Assembly (NCBI GenBank): GCA_018365455.1 | Contig: JAGZJZ010000005.1 | Location: 1-64,000, forward strand | DNA: 64,000 nt | Direction of reading: 5' to 3' | Source of the DNA: Clostridiales bacterium | GTDB taxonomy: Bacteria > Bacillota > Clostridia > Lachnospirales > Lachnospiraceae | Shown: positions 17,442-26,383 of the stretch, piece by piece | Position numbering within the stretch: position 1 is the first letter of the stretch | How the letters are laid out: every line of letters starts with the position of its first letter | Translations under genes and position numbers: made by a program | Notes under the pieces: generated by a model | What the model was told of the DNA's origin: nothing | The model's input: only the letters and a program-made list of their open reading frames with translations | The model's database searches: none

Positions 17442-19169
17442 ATGGAAAGAAAAGGAACGCAGGCTTTTATTGAAGCATTAAAACGGGAAGGAGTTGATCT
17501 GTTATTTGGTTATCCGGGCGGTTATGCAATTGATATTTTTGATGCCCTTTATGACCAGAATGACATTGAAGTAATTCTTCCAAGACATGAGCAGGGGCTG
17601 ATCCATGCCGCAGATGGTTATGCAAGGTCTACGGGAAAGGTTGGAGTATGCCTGGTTACCAGCGGTCCGGGGGCTACAAATCTGGTTACTGGTATTGCTA
17701 CGGCGAACTATGACAGTGTGCCGCTGGTATGCTTTACCGGCCAGGTACCCACCCATTTAATTGGAAATGATGCTTTTCAGGAAGTTGATATCGTAGGAAT
17801 AACCAGAAGTATCTGCAAATATGCGGTAACGGTTCGGGAAAGAAAGGATCTGGTACGGATTATAAAAGAGGCTTTTTATATAGCAAGAACCGGAAAACCG
17901 GGGCCGGTAGTGGTGGATTTTCCAAAGGATATTCAAAATGAGCTGTTCCAGGACAATTTTGATGAGCCGGTTTCGATCAGGGGATATAAGCCCAATTTAA
18001 CCGTTCACAAAGGACAGATTAAAAAGGCGCTGGAGATGTTAAAAAGTGCCGAAAGGCCAGTATTTTTAATTGGCGGCGGAGTTCCGATTGCAGGTGCGCA
18101 AAAGGCATTGAAAGAATTGGTGGAAAAGGTTCATGTTCCGGTAATTACGACGATAATGGGGAAGGGCTCCATTCCCACGGATCATGACTACTACGTTGGA
18201 AATATCGGAATGCACGGCTCCTACGCTTCCAATATGGCAATCAGTGAGTGCGATCTGTTATTCTCCATTGGAACCCGTTTCAATGACCGGATTACAGGGA
18301 AGATCAGTGAGTTTGCACCGGAAGCGACAATTATCCATGTGGATATAGAAGCGGCTTCCATTTCCAGAAATATTCACGTGGATGTTCCTATCGTTGCAGA
18401 TGCCAGATTAGCAATGGAAGCGATGCTGGAAAAAGCTGAGGATTGCGAAAGAACAGCTTGGACAGCACGAATCCGGGAATGGAAAGAAGCTTATCCCATT
18501 GCCAGAAGTGTGCACAAAGGATTGTCACCGGATAAGATCTTAGATGTTATGAATAAGCAGTGCAGAGATGGAATCGTGGTAACAGATGTTGGACAGCACC
18601 AGATGTGGGTAACGCAGTTTCTGGAAATGAACGAACAGACGAAGCTTTTAACCTCCGGTGGATTAGGCACTATGGGATACGGGCTGCCCGCAGCAATAGG
18701 GGCGAAGCTTGGGAACCCGGACAGACAGGTAATCTGTGTGTCAGGAGATGGCGGCATTCAGATGAATATACAGGAACTGGCGACTGCAGTAACCTGTGAA
18801 ATACCCCTTACCATCTGCATTTTCAACAACAGTTATCTGGGAATGGTACGCCAGTGGCAGCAGTTATTTTATGACAAACGCTATGCAAGTACCTGCATGA
18901 AACGAAGAAGAAGCTGTGGAAGCAGCTGTGAGGGCTGCAAGACAAACGGATGTCCCGTATACTCACCGGATTTTGTTAAACTGGCGGACAGTTACGGTGC
19001 AAAAGGAATCCGTGTATTTGATGAGAATGATATCGTGGCAGCATTTATTGAGGCGGAAAAAAACAGGAACAGTCCTACTATAATAGAATTTATTATTGAG
19101 CGGGATGAGCTGGTACTCCCTATGGTACCCGGTGGAAATGCAATTCACGATATGGTAATGGAATGTTAA
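17442..19169 (+). CDS. ilvB: Acetolactate synthase large (catalytic) subunit
   Basis: The 575-residue ThDP enzyme has the N-terminal PYR domain with GYPGG and the catalytic glutamate in PRHEQG, a central FAD-binding domain, and a C-terminal PP domain with the GDGGIQMNIQEL ThDP/Mg motif. It condenses two pyruvates to acetolactate (valine/leucine) or pyruvate with 2-oxobutyrate (isoleucine). Residues 485-504 form a cysteine-rich stretch (C485, C492, C496, C499, C504) within the mobile C-terminal region before SPDFVKLADSYG; I do not recognise it from classical AHAS. The gene is under T-box control and is followed 15 bases later by ilvN. Confidence 0.95.
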   Translation: MERKGTQAFIEALKREGVDLLFGYPGGYAIDIFDALYDQNDIEVILPRHEQGLIHAADGYARSTGKVGVCLVTSGPGATNLVTGIATANYDSVPLVCFTGQVPTHLIGNDAFQEVDIVGITRSICKYAVTVRERKDLVRIIKEAFYIARTGKPGPVVVDFPKDIQNELFQDNFDEPVSIRGYKPNLTVHKGQIKKALEMLKSAERPVFLIGGGVPIAGAQKALKELVEKVHVPVITTIMGKGSIPTDHDYYVGNIGMHGSYASNMAISECDLLFSIGTRFNDRITGKISEFAPEATIIHVDIEAASISRNIHVDVPIVADARLAMEAMLEKAEDCERTAWTARIREWKEAYPIARSVHKGLSPDKILDVMNKQCRDGIVVTDVGQHQMWVTQFLEMNEQTKLLTSGGLGTMGYGLPAAIGAKLGNPDRQVICVSGDGGIQMNIQELATAVTCEIPLTICIFNNSYLGMVRQWQQLFYDKRYASTCMKRRRSCGSSCEGCKTNGCPVYSPDFVKLADSYGAKGIRVFDENDIVAAFIEAEKNRNSPTIIEFIIERDELVLPMVPGGNAIHDMVMEC

Positions 19170-19184
19170 AGGAGGAAAATTTAA

Positions 19185-19682
19185 ATGAAAAAAAGATGGA
19201 TATCCTTATATGTGGAAAATGATGTAGGTGTGCTGGCAAGAATATCAGGGCTGTTTTCCGGAAAATCTTATAATCTGCACAGCCTCACGGTGGGGGAAAC
19301 GGAAGATAATACCGTATCCAGAATGACCATCTGCGTAGACAGCAACGATGCGACCTTCGAGCAGATTAAGAAACAGCTGAACCGGTGTGTAGAGGTTATT
19401 AAAGTTGTTGATTTTACAAATGTTCCCATTCATATGAAGGAACTGATGTACCTGAAAATCCATACAGCCAGTGAGCAGGACAAAAATGAAGTCTTTCGCA
19501 TGGCGGAAGTCTTCGGCGTGAAGGTAGTGGACATAAATAAAGACCGTCTGGTTCTGGAATGTGTGCAGACGGAGGAACGAAATAACGATCTGGTAAAACT
19601 TGCCGCTAAAGAGTTTTCTGCAATTGAAGTAGTGCGTGGCGGCAGCGTGGCAATTGAATCTATCAGTATTACGGAGAGGTAG
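19185..19682 (+). CDS. ilvN: Acetolactate synthase small (regulatory) subunit
   Basis: The 165-residue protein has an N-terminal ACT domain (WISLYVENDVGVLARISGLF, then NLHSLTVGETED) and the C-terminal AHAS small-subunit domain. It binds the catalytic subunit and mediates branched-chain amino acid feedback inhibition. AAAGGAGG precedes it, and it ends the ilvBN transcript at the terminator 40 bases downstream. Confidence 0.95.
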   Translation: MKKRWISLYVENDVGVLARISGLFSGKSYNLHSLTVGETEDNTVSRMTICVDSNDATFEQIKKQLNRCVEVIKVVDFTNVPIHMKELMYLKIHTASEQDKNEVFRMAEVFGVKVVDINKDRLVLECVQTEERNNDLVKLAAKEFSAIEVVRGGSVAIESISITER

Positions 19683-19720
19683 AACAATTTTCAAACATAA
19701 TCAAGCTTATAAATGAAATG

Positions 19721-19767
19721 GGAATCGGTGGGCAGTCTTTTACAGATGCCTACCGTTCCCGTTTTTT
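19721..19767 (+). terminator. Intrinsic terminator of ilvBN
   Basis: GGAATCGGTGGGCA (19721-19734) pairs with TGCCTACCGTTCC (19746-19758), with one bulge, and is followed by CGTTTTTT. The stem is GC-rich and placed 40 bases after ilvN. Confidence 0.85.
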
Positions 19768-19874
19768 AAGTTGCAGGGCATTTCAGGATGAAGGTTGATC
19801 CGCCGCCTGGGGTGTCTTCTATTATCAGGAATGACTTTCAGGTTGAGAAATATAAAGAGGAAAAATGATTATTG

Positions 19875-19958
19875 TTGACAGGAAGCCCTAAACAATATAT
19901 AATGACGTTTATATAAAGAATATTATATAAAATAAATTATATAAAAGCGGTTATATAA
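19875..19958 (+). promoter_or_regulatory. Consensus promoter followed by four phased TTATATAA sites
   Basis: TTGACA (19875-19880) and TATAAT (19898-19903) are 17 bp apart, a perfect sigma-A promoter. Four copies of the palindrome TTATATAA then begin at 19909, 19923, 19937 and 19951, exactly 14 bp apart. They cover the start site and early transcript, ahead of the TetR gene at 20030, and are probable operators for that repressor or another regulator. Confidence 0.7.
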
Positions 19959-20029
19959 GCTGGTTTGCCGGATGGGATGGTTCTATACATTATTTATCTG
20001 AGAACAAAATACTGCCAGAGGAGGAAAAC

Positions 20030-20620
20030 ATGCCAAAACAGAGAATAACAAAAGAAATGATACTGGATACAGCTCTTACACTAACCAGAGAGCAGGGCTT
20101 TGAACATGTCATAACAAAAGAGATTGCAGAGAGGATCGGCTGTTCGGTACAGCCAATCTATAGTTATTACAGAAATATGGAGGAATTAAAACGAGATCTG
20201 TTTCATAGAGCGGTGCTGTTTTACGGTGACTTTATTACCAGAACTGCCCGGGTGGAGAAATCCTTTCGGAGTGTGGGTTATGCCCAGATTCAATTCGCCA
20301 GGGAGGAGCCGCATTTATTTTGGCTGCTGTTTATGATGAAACAGGATAGTCTGAACAGCTTTGAGGATATTTATGAAAAACGCAGTAATAAAAAGGTTAC
20401 GGAGCAAATTGCAGAGGTATATCAGATCACGCAGGATCAAGCAAAAGGACTGCACCTTAATATGCTGATCTATACCCATGGAATTTCTTCTATGTTAGTA
20501 ACGAATTCGGTTCAGCTGGAGGATGTGGAGATACACAGCATGCTGGATGCCGCTTTTGATGCATTTTTAGGAAAGATTAGATATAAAACAGTGTCAGAAA
20601 AGGAGAAGGATTATGAGTAA
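20030..20620 (+). CDS. TetR-family transcriptional regulator
   Basis: The 196-residue protein has an N-terminal TetR helix-turn-helix (residues about 8-52, with ITKEIAERIGCSVQPIYSYY) and an all-helical ligand domain. A very strong promoter with four phased TTATATAA octamers lies upstream, which suggests autorepression. The flavodoxin-like gene overlaps its end by 8 bases, so the two are co-expressed. The inducing ligand cannot be told from the sequence. Confidence 0.9.
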   Translation: MPKQRITKEMILDTALTLTREQGFEHVITKEIAERIGCSVQPIYSYYRNMEELKRDLFHRAVLFYGDFITRTARVEKSFRSVGYAQIQFAREEPHLFWLLFMMKQDSLNSFEDIYEKRSNKKVTEQIAEVYQITQDQAKGLHLNMLIYTHGISSMLVTNSVQLEDVEIHSMLDAAFDAFLGKIRYKTVSEKEKDYE

Positions 20621-21161
20621 AATAGTCGTAATATATCAGTCTAAATATGGAGCTGTTAAAAAATATGCAGAATGGATTGCAGATGCTCTGCATGGGGATA
20701 TATTTGAAAAGGGGAAGATGTCAGCAGAAAAAATGATGGAATATGATACCATTATCTATGGCGGCGGAATTTATGCCGGAGGTATCGCAGGAATTTCACT
20801 GATTGGAAAAAATTATGAGAAGATAAAAGAGAAAAAGATTGTTCTGTTTACCTGTGGTCTTGCGAATACCAATATTGAGGAGAATGTAAAACATATTCGG
20901 CAGGAGATGAAGAAATCTTTACAGGAAGAACTGATGAACCAGGCGGTGATCTATCATTTTCGGGGAAATATGGATTATAGCAAATTGACAACGGTACATA
21001 AAATCATGATGAAGATGATGAATAATATGATTGCAAAAAAAACGGAAAGCGAGAAGACAGCAGAAGACAGAGAGTTTCTGGCAACTTACGGAAAAACTGT
21101 GGATTTTACAGATCAGAGCAGTATTGGGGAATTGGTGGAGCAGGTTCGTAAATGGGCTTAA
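20613..21161 (+). CDS. Flavodoxin-domain protein
   Basis: The 182-residue protein begins with IVVIYQSKYGAVKKYAEWIA, where the SKYGAV loop is the FMN phosphate-binding site. A YGGGIYAGGIAG segment follows at the second flavin loop. It resembles the flavodoxin/HemG-like family found widely in anaerobes. It probably binds FMN and acts in electron transfer or quinone/flavin-dependent redox defence under the TetR regulator. The exact partner is unknown. Confidence 0.85.
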   Translation: MSKIVVIYQSKYGAVKKYAEWIADALHGDIFEKGKMSAEKMMEYDTIIYGGGIYAGGIAGISLIGKNYEKIKEKKIVLFTCGLANTNIEENVKHIRQEMKKSLQEELMNQAVIYHFRGNMDYSKLTTVHKIMMKMMNNMIAKKTESEKTAEDREFLATYGKTVDFTDQSSIGELVEQVRKWA

Positions 21162-21171
21162 TATAATGAAA

Positions 21172-21200
21172 AAGTGGGATGCAGTTTAGGCATCCCACTT
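21172..21200. terminator. Bidirectional terminator between converging genes
   Basis: AAGTGGGATGC (21172-21182) pairs perfectly with GCATCCCACTT (21190-21200) around a 7-base loop. It lies between the flavodoxin gene (plus) and the phospholipase-like gene (minus), with A-rich sequence on the left and TTCTACATTG on the right. Confidence 0.82.
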
Positions 21201-21216
21201 CTACATTGTTTATATA

Positions 21217-22158
21217 TCATTCATTTTCCAGGCCGCTGTGAAAGGAACGGTTACCGATATTGGCAAGGAGACGCTCCTGGCTGCCAGGTATGCTGCTAAT
21301 TTTGTGTTCCAGCAGAATTAATGTTTTATGATATGCACTGAGGGCTTTATTAAAAAGATCTTCTACGGAATCCTGGGAAATCAGACTGGTGTCCCAGGGA
21401 TTTTCCCAGGATTCCTTATGTTCATTCAGAACTTTGGCTTTGTCCATCTCATGGGGTGTCTGTATCATGGGTGAGAGCCATTCATATCCAAAAGTGTGGG
21501 TCTCAAACCAGCGGTAAAACTTCTTTTTCAGACCGGTAGAATCATGGAGCAGAGAGGTTCCGATCCGCATACAGGATATGGCGTGTGAGATATTTTTGGG
21601 GGAATAGTTCTGTTTGTAGACCTTTCGGGAAACCTGGCTGATCAGAGACGATATGGCAGTCTGTTCAGCATTTGAAAGGGCAATGGTACGGGACTGATAA
21701 AATTGGCCTGGCTTCAATCCTTTTTTCTTCTCCAGATATAAAATATCAAAGCAGGATTCCAGTTCGAAATGCCTTGCATAATACTGGTTATCGTTTTTTT
21801 CACCTGTCCGGTAATCGGTTCTGGCATATACAAAAGGATGAAACAGTCCATCCAAAGTGTAATGACCGAGAAATCCTGCTAAATAAGCTGTTATAATATT
21901 TTTTTCTTCTTCCTCTTTCAGATGTTCCCGATAATCCAACATTGTCTGAAAGAGTTCCTTTGCGTGTTCTTCATGCATAACCCCGCCGATATTCTCTTTT
22001 TTCAGGTAAGATACCGGATAGTAAAAGAATATATCCGGACCCTGAAGTCCAAGACAGTATGCGGCAGTATGGTCATGAATGGTAGTTTGCAGGATGCCCG
22101 GGGAAAGCATCCCATAAGTTTCCACTCCAAATAGGTAATGTAAAGTAAATCCTGGCAT
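21217..22158 (-). CDS. Zinc-dependent phospholipase C-family protein
   Basis: The 313-residue protein starts with MPGFTLHYLFG and carries histidine/aspartate motifs of the zinc-dependent phospholipase C fold: TIHDHTAAYCLGLQGPD near residue 26 and GHYTLDGLFHPF near 97. There is no signal peptide, unlike secreted clostridial phospholipases, so it is one of the short cytoplasmic homologues widespread in Lachnospiraceae with unproven activity. It is monocistronic, with AGGAGATTGAAAT before its start. The 155 bp upstream of it contain an ATAAGA-rich inverted repeat near 22194-22212. Confidence 0.8.
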   Translation of the reverse strand: MPGFTLHYLFGVETYGMLSPGILQTTIHDHTAAYCLGLQGPDIFFYYPVSYLKKENIGGVMHEEHAKELFQTMLDYREHLKEEEEKNIITAYLAGFLGHYTLDGLFHPFVYARTDYRTGEKNDNQYYARHFELESCFDILYLEKKKGLKPGQFYQSRTIALSNAEQTAISSLISQVSRKVYKQNYSPKNISHAISCMRIGTSLLHDSTGLKKKFYRWFETHTFGYEWLSPMIQTPHEMDKAKVLNEHKESWENPWDTSLISQDSVEDLFNKALSAYHKTLILLEHKISSIPGSQERLLANIGNRSFHSGLENE

Positions 22159-22313
22159 ATTTCAATCTCCTTTGATCTGTTTCTGGTTTTAATAAGATCT
22201 TAGTCTTATCATTGCCCAAAATCAATACTTTAAGAGAAATCTTATGATTTTCTTCACATTTTTATATTCTATATTTCTTCAGAAGCCCTCGGGTTTATGG
22301 AAATTCATCCCCG

Positions 22314-22904
22314 TCATCTGCACGCCCGGCTGACGTATACGTGATCAATGATGCCATAGTCTTTTGCCTTCTCTGCGCTCATAAAATTATCCCGGTCTGT
22401 GTCATGTTCAATTTCGTCTATGGTGTGTCCTGTATTTTCAGCCAGGATTCGGTTCAGGCGCCGTTTACTATTCTGCATATAGTCCGAAAGGATTTTAATG
22501 TCACTTGTCTGGCCCTTAATACCTCCTGAGGAAGGCTGATGTATCATAATCTCAGAATTTGGCAGGGCAAAGCGCTTGCCCTTTGCGCCGCCCGCCAATA
22601 AAAATGCACCAAAGCTTGCGGCAAGACCGATACAGATGGTGGAAACATCACATTTAATATAATTCATGGTATCGTAGATGGCAAATCCCGCAGATACGGA
22701 ACCGCCCGGGCTGTTTATATAGAGCTGGATATCCTTATTCGGATCCTGCCCCTCCAGGTACAATAGCTGACTGGTGATCAGGCTGGCGGAAGCATCGGTG
22801 ACTTCTTCACCCAGAAATATAATACGGTCATTCAAAAGACGGGAATAAATGTCAAAGCTCCGTTCACCATGGCTGGTCTGTTCCACTACATAGGGTATAA
22901 TCAT
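22314..22904 (-). CDS. clpP: ClpP-family serine protease (paralogue type)
   Basis: The start is ATG 22904, behind AGGAGG; the frame continues upstream but that part overlaps araC and is not ClpP-like. The 196-residue product has the catalytic serine S97 in GLAASFGAF, H122 in MIHQP, and the acidic DTDRDNFMSA motif, so the triad is intact. ClpP forms a tetradecameric chamber fed by ClpX or ClpA/C unfoldases. No clpX or tig is adjacent; instead the start overlaps the stop of an AraC-type gene (ATGA). This suggests a second, specially regulated ClpP rather than the housekeeping copy. Confidence 0.92.
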   Translation of the reverse strand: MIIPYVVEQTSHGERSFDIYSRLLNDRIIFLGEEVTDASASLITSQLLYLEGQDPNKDIQLYINSPGGSVSAGFAIYDTMNYIKCDVSTICIGLAASFGAFLLAGGAKGKRFALPNSEIMIHQPSSGGIKGQTSDIKILSDYMQNSKRRLNRILAENTGHTIDEIEHDTDRDNFMSAEKAKDYGIIDHVYVSRACR

Positions 22905-23371
22905 GCTGCAATCCTCCTTAACTGTGCCATCTGCATACAATAGTTTGTAATTGTTCTGCATCCTTGAGAGGTATTGGTGGCAAATACATGAATTGCAGGA
23001 CAAATTTCGTGGATGAGTACAAATGGTTCCTGTCTGGGGGTAAAGAAGCGAAGGCTGCGGCAAGTCTGGGGTGTACATTGGTAAAACTGACGGAATGCCA
23101 GTGTAAAAGCCTGCTGGGAATCATAGCAGGCTTTACTGGATATCTCTGAAATGGGGATTTCAGTCTCTGCCAAAAGTCTGGCAGCCTCAGTCAGTCTGCG
23201 TCTCTGGATATATTTGTGCATCGTGCAGCCCACCACACTGGAAAATATGCGGTTCAGGTAGTATTTTGAATAATTCATATTCTGCGCTATATCGTCAAGT
23301 AGGATCTTCTCCTGCAGATGGGATTCAATATAGGATACAATTTCCATAACGATATCGTTTTTTTCACTCAT
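22901..23371 (-). CDS. Small AraC-family regulator
   Basis: The 156-residue protein has the AraC double HTH at its N-terminus (residues about 8-105: LDDIAQNMNYSKYYLNRIFSS, then ISEISSKACYDSQQAFTLAFRQ). About 50 cysteine-containing residues follow (ICPAIHVF, QGCRT, NYCMQ). It has no N-terminal cupin, so it resembles the SoxS/Rob-like minimal class. Its stop overlaps the clpP start by 4 bases, which implies translational coupling and possibly joint stress control. Confidence 0.85.
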   Translation of the reverse strand: MSEKNDIVMEIVSYIESHLQEKILLDDIAQNMNYSKYYLNRIFSSVVGCTMHKYIQRRRLTEAARLLAETEIPISEISSKACYDSQQAFTLAFRQFYQCTPQTCRSLRFFTPRQEPFVLIHEICPAIHVFATNTSQGCRTITNYCMQMAQLRRIAA

Positions 23372-23493
23372 AGTAATGCCCCCCTTCGTGATGGCTATGA
23401 TTTATAATTATAGCAGATATGATCTGGGGTGTCTTAATAAAAAGTGCTCACTTTTAGGTCTGAACATATTTGAAGGCAATTCCAAATCAAACT

Positions 23494-24855
23494 CTAAAAA
23501 CGTACCGTAAAAATAATCTCTTCATTCTGAATCCTGCAGCTGCATGCAAATCCCTGCTTCTGGGCAGCGGCACTTACTATAGACAGGCCCAGTCCGGTGC
23601 CGGACAATTCCTTATTCCGGGATTTTTCAGCTACGTAGAAAGGATCCCATATGCGTTCTAAAAGGATGTTGTGATTGGGTGCTACGCCGTTGGAGATCTC
23701 AAACACATACCTGCTGCATTCCTCATACAGACGGATTTTTATATTTCCGTCATAGGTATATTTCACAGCGTTGGAGATCAGGTTGGATAATATAGCAGTC
23801 ATTCCTTCGGGACTTGCGCTTATTACGGCATCAGGCAGAATTTCTGTCTGAAGGTTGATCTGTCTGTTCTCCAGTTCTAACTGATATTCTTCTGCCATCT
23901 CAGTGAGGATGCTGCTGACTGCCACAGGTTCTTTGGGATATTCTTTTTGCCGGATACGGGATAAGTCAAGCAGACCTTCGATGAGCCGCTCCATTTTTTC
24001 ATTCTGCCGGATCACAGTATCCAGGAAAGTACCATCGTCAATGCCATCTTTTATACCGCAGGTATATGCCTTAATCAGGGCAACCGGTGTCTTCAGGTCA
24101 TGGGAGACGTTTCCAAGAAGTGCTTCCATCTGTCGGTTCTTTTCAATAAGCGCGTCCTGGGACTCTTTTAATTTGCGGCTCATATCATTGATGCTGCAGG
24201 CAAGGTCTTCCAGCTCGTCATTCGTTTTGATTTCAATTTGGCTGAATTTTTGGTTGGAGATATCTTTTGTCAGCGCACTGATTCCCGAAAGGGGAGTGGT
24301 TATTTTTTTTACCAGAAAATAGATGAGAATCATCATAATGATAACAGCTGCAAGAAATATACACAGGGTAATGACGTTGATCAGGGATACGATCTCGCTG
24401 ATATTTGGGATAATGATGGCAACGCCTGCAAATGTTTCATTTAAATTCAGATACTCAACCAGTATACTGTAATGTAATTTTGCCTGGTTGTAGATTCTCA
24501 GCTGTCTTCCCTTTGCCATTGTATTCAGATAATCCTGGTCCCATAGCCAGTAGCGGTCTAATCCCAGGCCTTTATCAAGGAAGGCGCTGCGCAGCCGTTC
24601 GTTTAATACATCGATATCAGTGGTATTGTCTACCCTTGCAATCACCACGTCCCTGGATTCTTCCATTTCGGCAATTGCTTCGTCCAAAGAATCTGCACTG
24701 TTTATAAGGGCATCGCATATTTCATTCATCTCGGCTTTTCTCTCATATAAATAATATCTTCCGATAAACTGAGAATTAACAACAACTGATATGAAGACAA
24801 CTACAACCAGTACTGCTGAAATACTTAGTAAAAACTTTTTCGCCAATTTACTCAT
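23494..24855 (-). CDS. Sensor histidine kinase (HAMP type)
   Basis: The 453-residue kinase has an N-terminal membrane segment (about 8-28), an extracellular sensor of about 120 residues, a second membrane segment (about 150-175) and a HAMP linker. The H-box is NVSHDLKTPVALI near residue 252. N-, F- and G-boxes include NLISNAVKYTYDG and GTGLGLSIVSAAA. It overlaps the response-regulator gene by 8 bases, making a standard two-component pair. The stimulus is unknown; the metallophosphoesterase gene upstream on the same strand may belong to the same transcript. Confidence 0.93.
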   Translation of the reverse strand: MSKLAKKFLLSISAVLVVVVFISVVVNSQFIGRYYLYERKAEMNEICDALINSADSLDEAIAEMEESRDVVIARVDNTTDIDVLNERLRSAFLDKGLGLDRYWLWDQDYLNTMAKGRQLRIYNQAKLHYSILVEYLNLNETFAGVAIIIPNISEIVSLINVITLCIFLAAVIIMMILIYFLVKKITTPLSGISALTKDISNQKFSQIEIKTNDELEDLACSINDMSRKLKESQDALIEKNRQMEALLGNVSHDLKTPVALIKAYTCGIKDGIDDGTFLDTVIRQNEKMERLIEGLLDLSRIRQKEYPKEPVAVSSILTEMAEEYQLELENRQINLQTEILPDAVISASPEGMTAILSNLISNAVKYTYDGNIKIRLYEECSRYVFEISNGVAPNHNILLERIWDPFYVAEKSRNKELSGTGLGLSIVSAAAQKQGFACSCRIQNEEIIFTVRF

Positions 24856-25498
24856 TTGGATTCTCCAACATGTATCCGATACCGATGTGGGTCGTGATAT
24901 ATTTTTCTCCTATTTTATGGCGCAGCCTGCGGATATGGGTATCCAAAGTGCGTTCATCACCATAGTAATCCATTCCCCAGACGCTGGAAAGCAGTTGTTC
25001 CCTGGACAATATCATACCCTGGTTCAGGAAGAAGGTGTAAAGTAGATCGTATTCTTTTTTGGTAAGCTTTATTTCTTCCTGCAGGATTTTCACAATATTG
25101 GTGTCAGGATTTAGTGTCAGGCTGCCACAGGTAAGCAGTTTCCCTAACTGAAATAGTTTCTCGATCCGAAGGAGCAGGATCCTTGGTTCAAAGGGTTTGC
25201 GGATATAGTCATCTGCTCCGTAAGTAAGTCCGGCAATTTCATCGGTAATATCACCTTTCGCAGTGAGCATTATTATCCGGATCGGCATATGGTATTCCCG
25301 GACAGCCTTACATAGGGCAAGCCCATCCATAGCAGGCATCATCCAGTCAGAGATTAATAAATCAAATTTTTCTGCACACAGCAGATCAAAAGCAGTCCGC
25401 CCATCGGAAACGGCAGAAACTTCATGTCCCGCTCCGGTTAGATAGAGCTTTATTATTTTCTGCATATCTTTTTCGTCTTCAGCAATTAAAATTTTCAT
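24848..25498 (-). CDS. OmpR/PhoB-family response regulator
   Basis: The 216-residue protein has a receiver domain (AEDEKDMQ acidic pair, phosphoacceptor aspartate in LLISDWMMPAMDG, threonine in MLTAKGD, lysine in YIRKPFEP). A winged-helix DNA-binding domain follows (LTKKEYDLLYTF ... DYYGDERTLDTHIRRLRHKIG). It is the cognate partner of the kinase that follows on the minus strand. Confidence 0.94.
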   Translation of the reverse strand: MKILIAEDEKDMQKIIKLYLTGAGHEVSAVSDGRTAFDLLCAEKFDLLISDWMMPAMDGLALCKAVREYHMPIRIIMLTAKGDITDEIAGLTYGADDYIRKPFEPRILLLRIEKLFQLGKLLTCGSLTLNPDTNIVKILQEEIKLTKKEYDLLYTFFLNQGMILSREQLLSSVWGMDYYGDERTLDTHIRRLRHKIGEKYITTHIGIGYMLENPNE

Positions 25499-25540
25499 AG
25501 TGGCTGCCTTTCGAATTTATATTTTTGCATTATTTTTTAT

Positions 25541-26383
25541 TTATATTCCAATGTTGAATACCGCAATTTCAGGAGGCACCATAAACCGTACCGGAATGTG
25601 TGAAGTCCCAATGCCGGTATTAACATAAAGCTTCATGTTAGTACTGAGGTCATAAAATCCCGATGTGTATTTTTCCGCAAGTGCTGTGGAGGGACTTTCG
25701 ATAAACGGAAGCTTCACTTGGCCTCCGTGACTGTGTCCTGCCAACAGCAGATTGGCGGAATCAGTTTCAAAGTGATCTGCAATATCCGGTTCATGAAGCA
25801 GAATAATCCGATAGTCAGGATCATTTTCTATATGGCGGAAAGTGGCTGAAATGTCTGGAAATCCAAGCAGGGCATCATCCAGGCCTCCGATAAACAATTC
25901 CTGTCCCTTTGAGGTAGTAATGGTGATACCTTCATTTTTCAGGAGAGTAAATCCGGAGTCTGACATGATGTCGGCATAAACCCGTGAGGCACCGCCGCCG
26001 TAGTCGCGATTCCCCCAGACGGCATATTTCCCATAGGCAGCATCCAGGGAGGACAGTGCCTGTGTGACAGCTTCTACCGCATTATATTTTGAAAAGTTGT
26101 CAAATAAGTCACCGGTAAAGACAATAATATCCGGGGAGAGATCATTTACCTTGTCCACCAGTTTTGCCAGATTATGTTCTGTGTAGTAAGCGTTTACCTG
26201 GATGTCTGATAGCTGAACCACCCGGATGACCTGGGTGATTTTTCTGTCCGGGGCATTCAGGTCATAATAATGTGTAAACATCATTGAGGGCTCTATCTGA
26301 AAAGCATACCCCGTAAGCAATGCAGCAGTTAAAATAAGGCAAAGTATAAAAATCAGTGTATTTCGTATAAGTTTCATATTCAC
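25541..26383 (-). CDS. Membrane-anchored metallophosphoesterase (YkuE/YaeI-like)
   Basis: The 280-residue protein has an N-terminal membrane anchor (residues about 5-28) and an external calcineurin-like phosphoesterase domain. The metal motifs are visible: LSDIQ, TGDLFD, GNRD, HEPD and AGHSHGGQ. The third motif is GNRD rather than the usual GNHD, so a catalytic-site histidine is replaced by arginine. YkuE-like homologues act on the outer face of the membrane. It is divergent from the giant GH98 gene. Confidence 0.87.
   Translation of the reverse strand: MNMKLIRNTLIFILCLILTAALLTGYAFQIEPSMMFTHYYDLNAPDRKITQVIRVVQLSDIQVNAYYTEHNLAKLVDKVNDLSPDIIVFTGDLFDNFSKYNAVEAVTQALSSLDAAYGKYAVWGNRDYGGGASRVYADIMSDSGFTLLKNEGITITTSKGQELFIGGLDDALLGFPDISATFRHIENDPDYRIILLHEPDIADHFETDSANLLLAGHSHGGQVKLPFIESPSTALAEKYTSGFYDLSTNMKLYVNTGIGTSHIPVRFMVPPEIAVFNIGI

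Noticed and set aside
22901..23078. N-terminal extension of ClpP (up to 58 extra residues)
   Set aside because: The extension overlaps the AraC gene, has no ClpP similarity, and ATG 22904 has a perfect AGGAGG.
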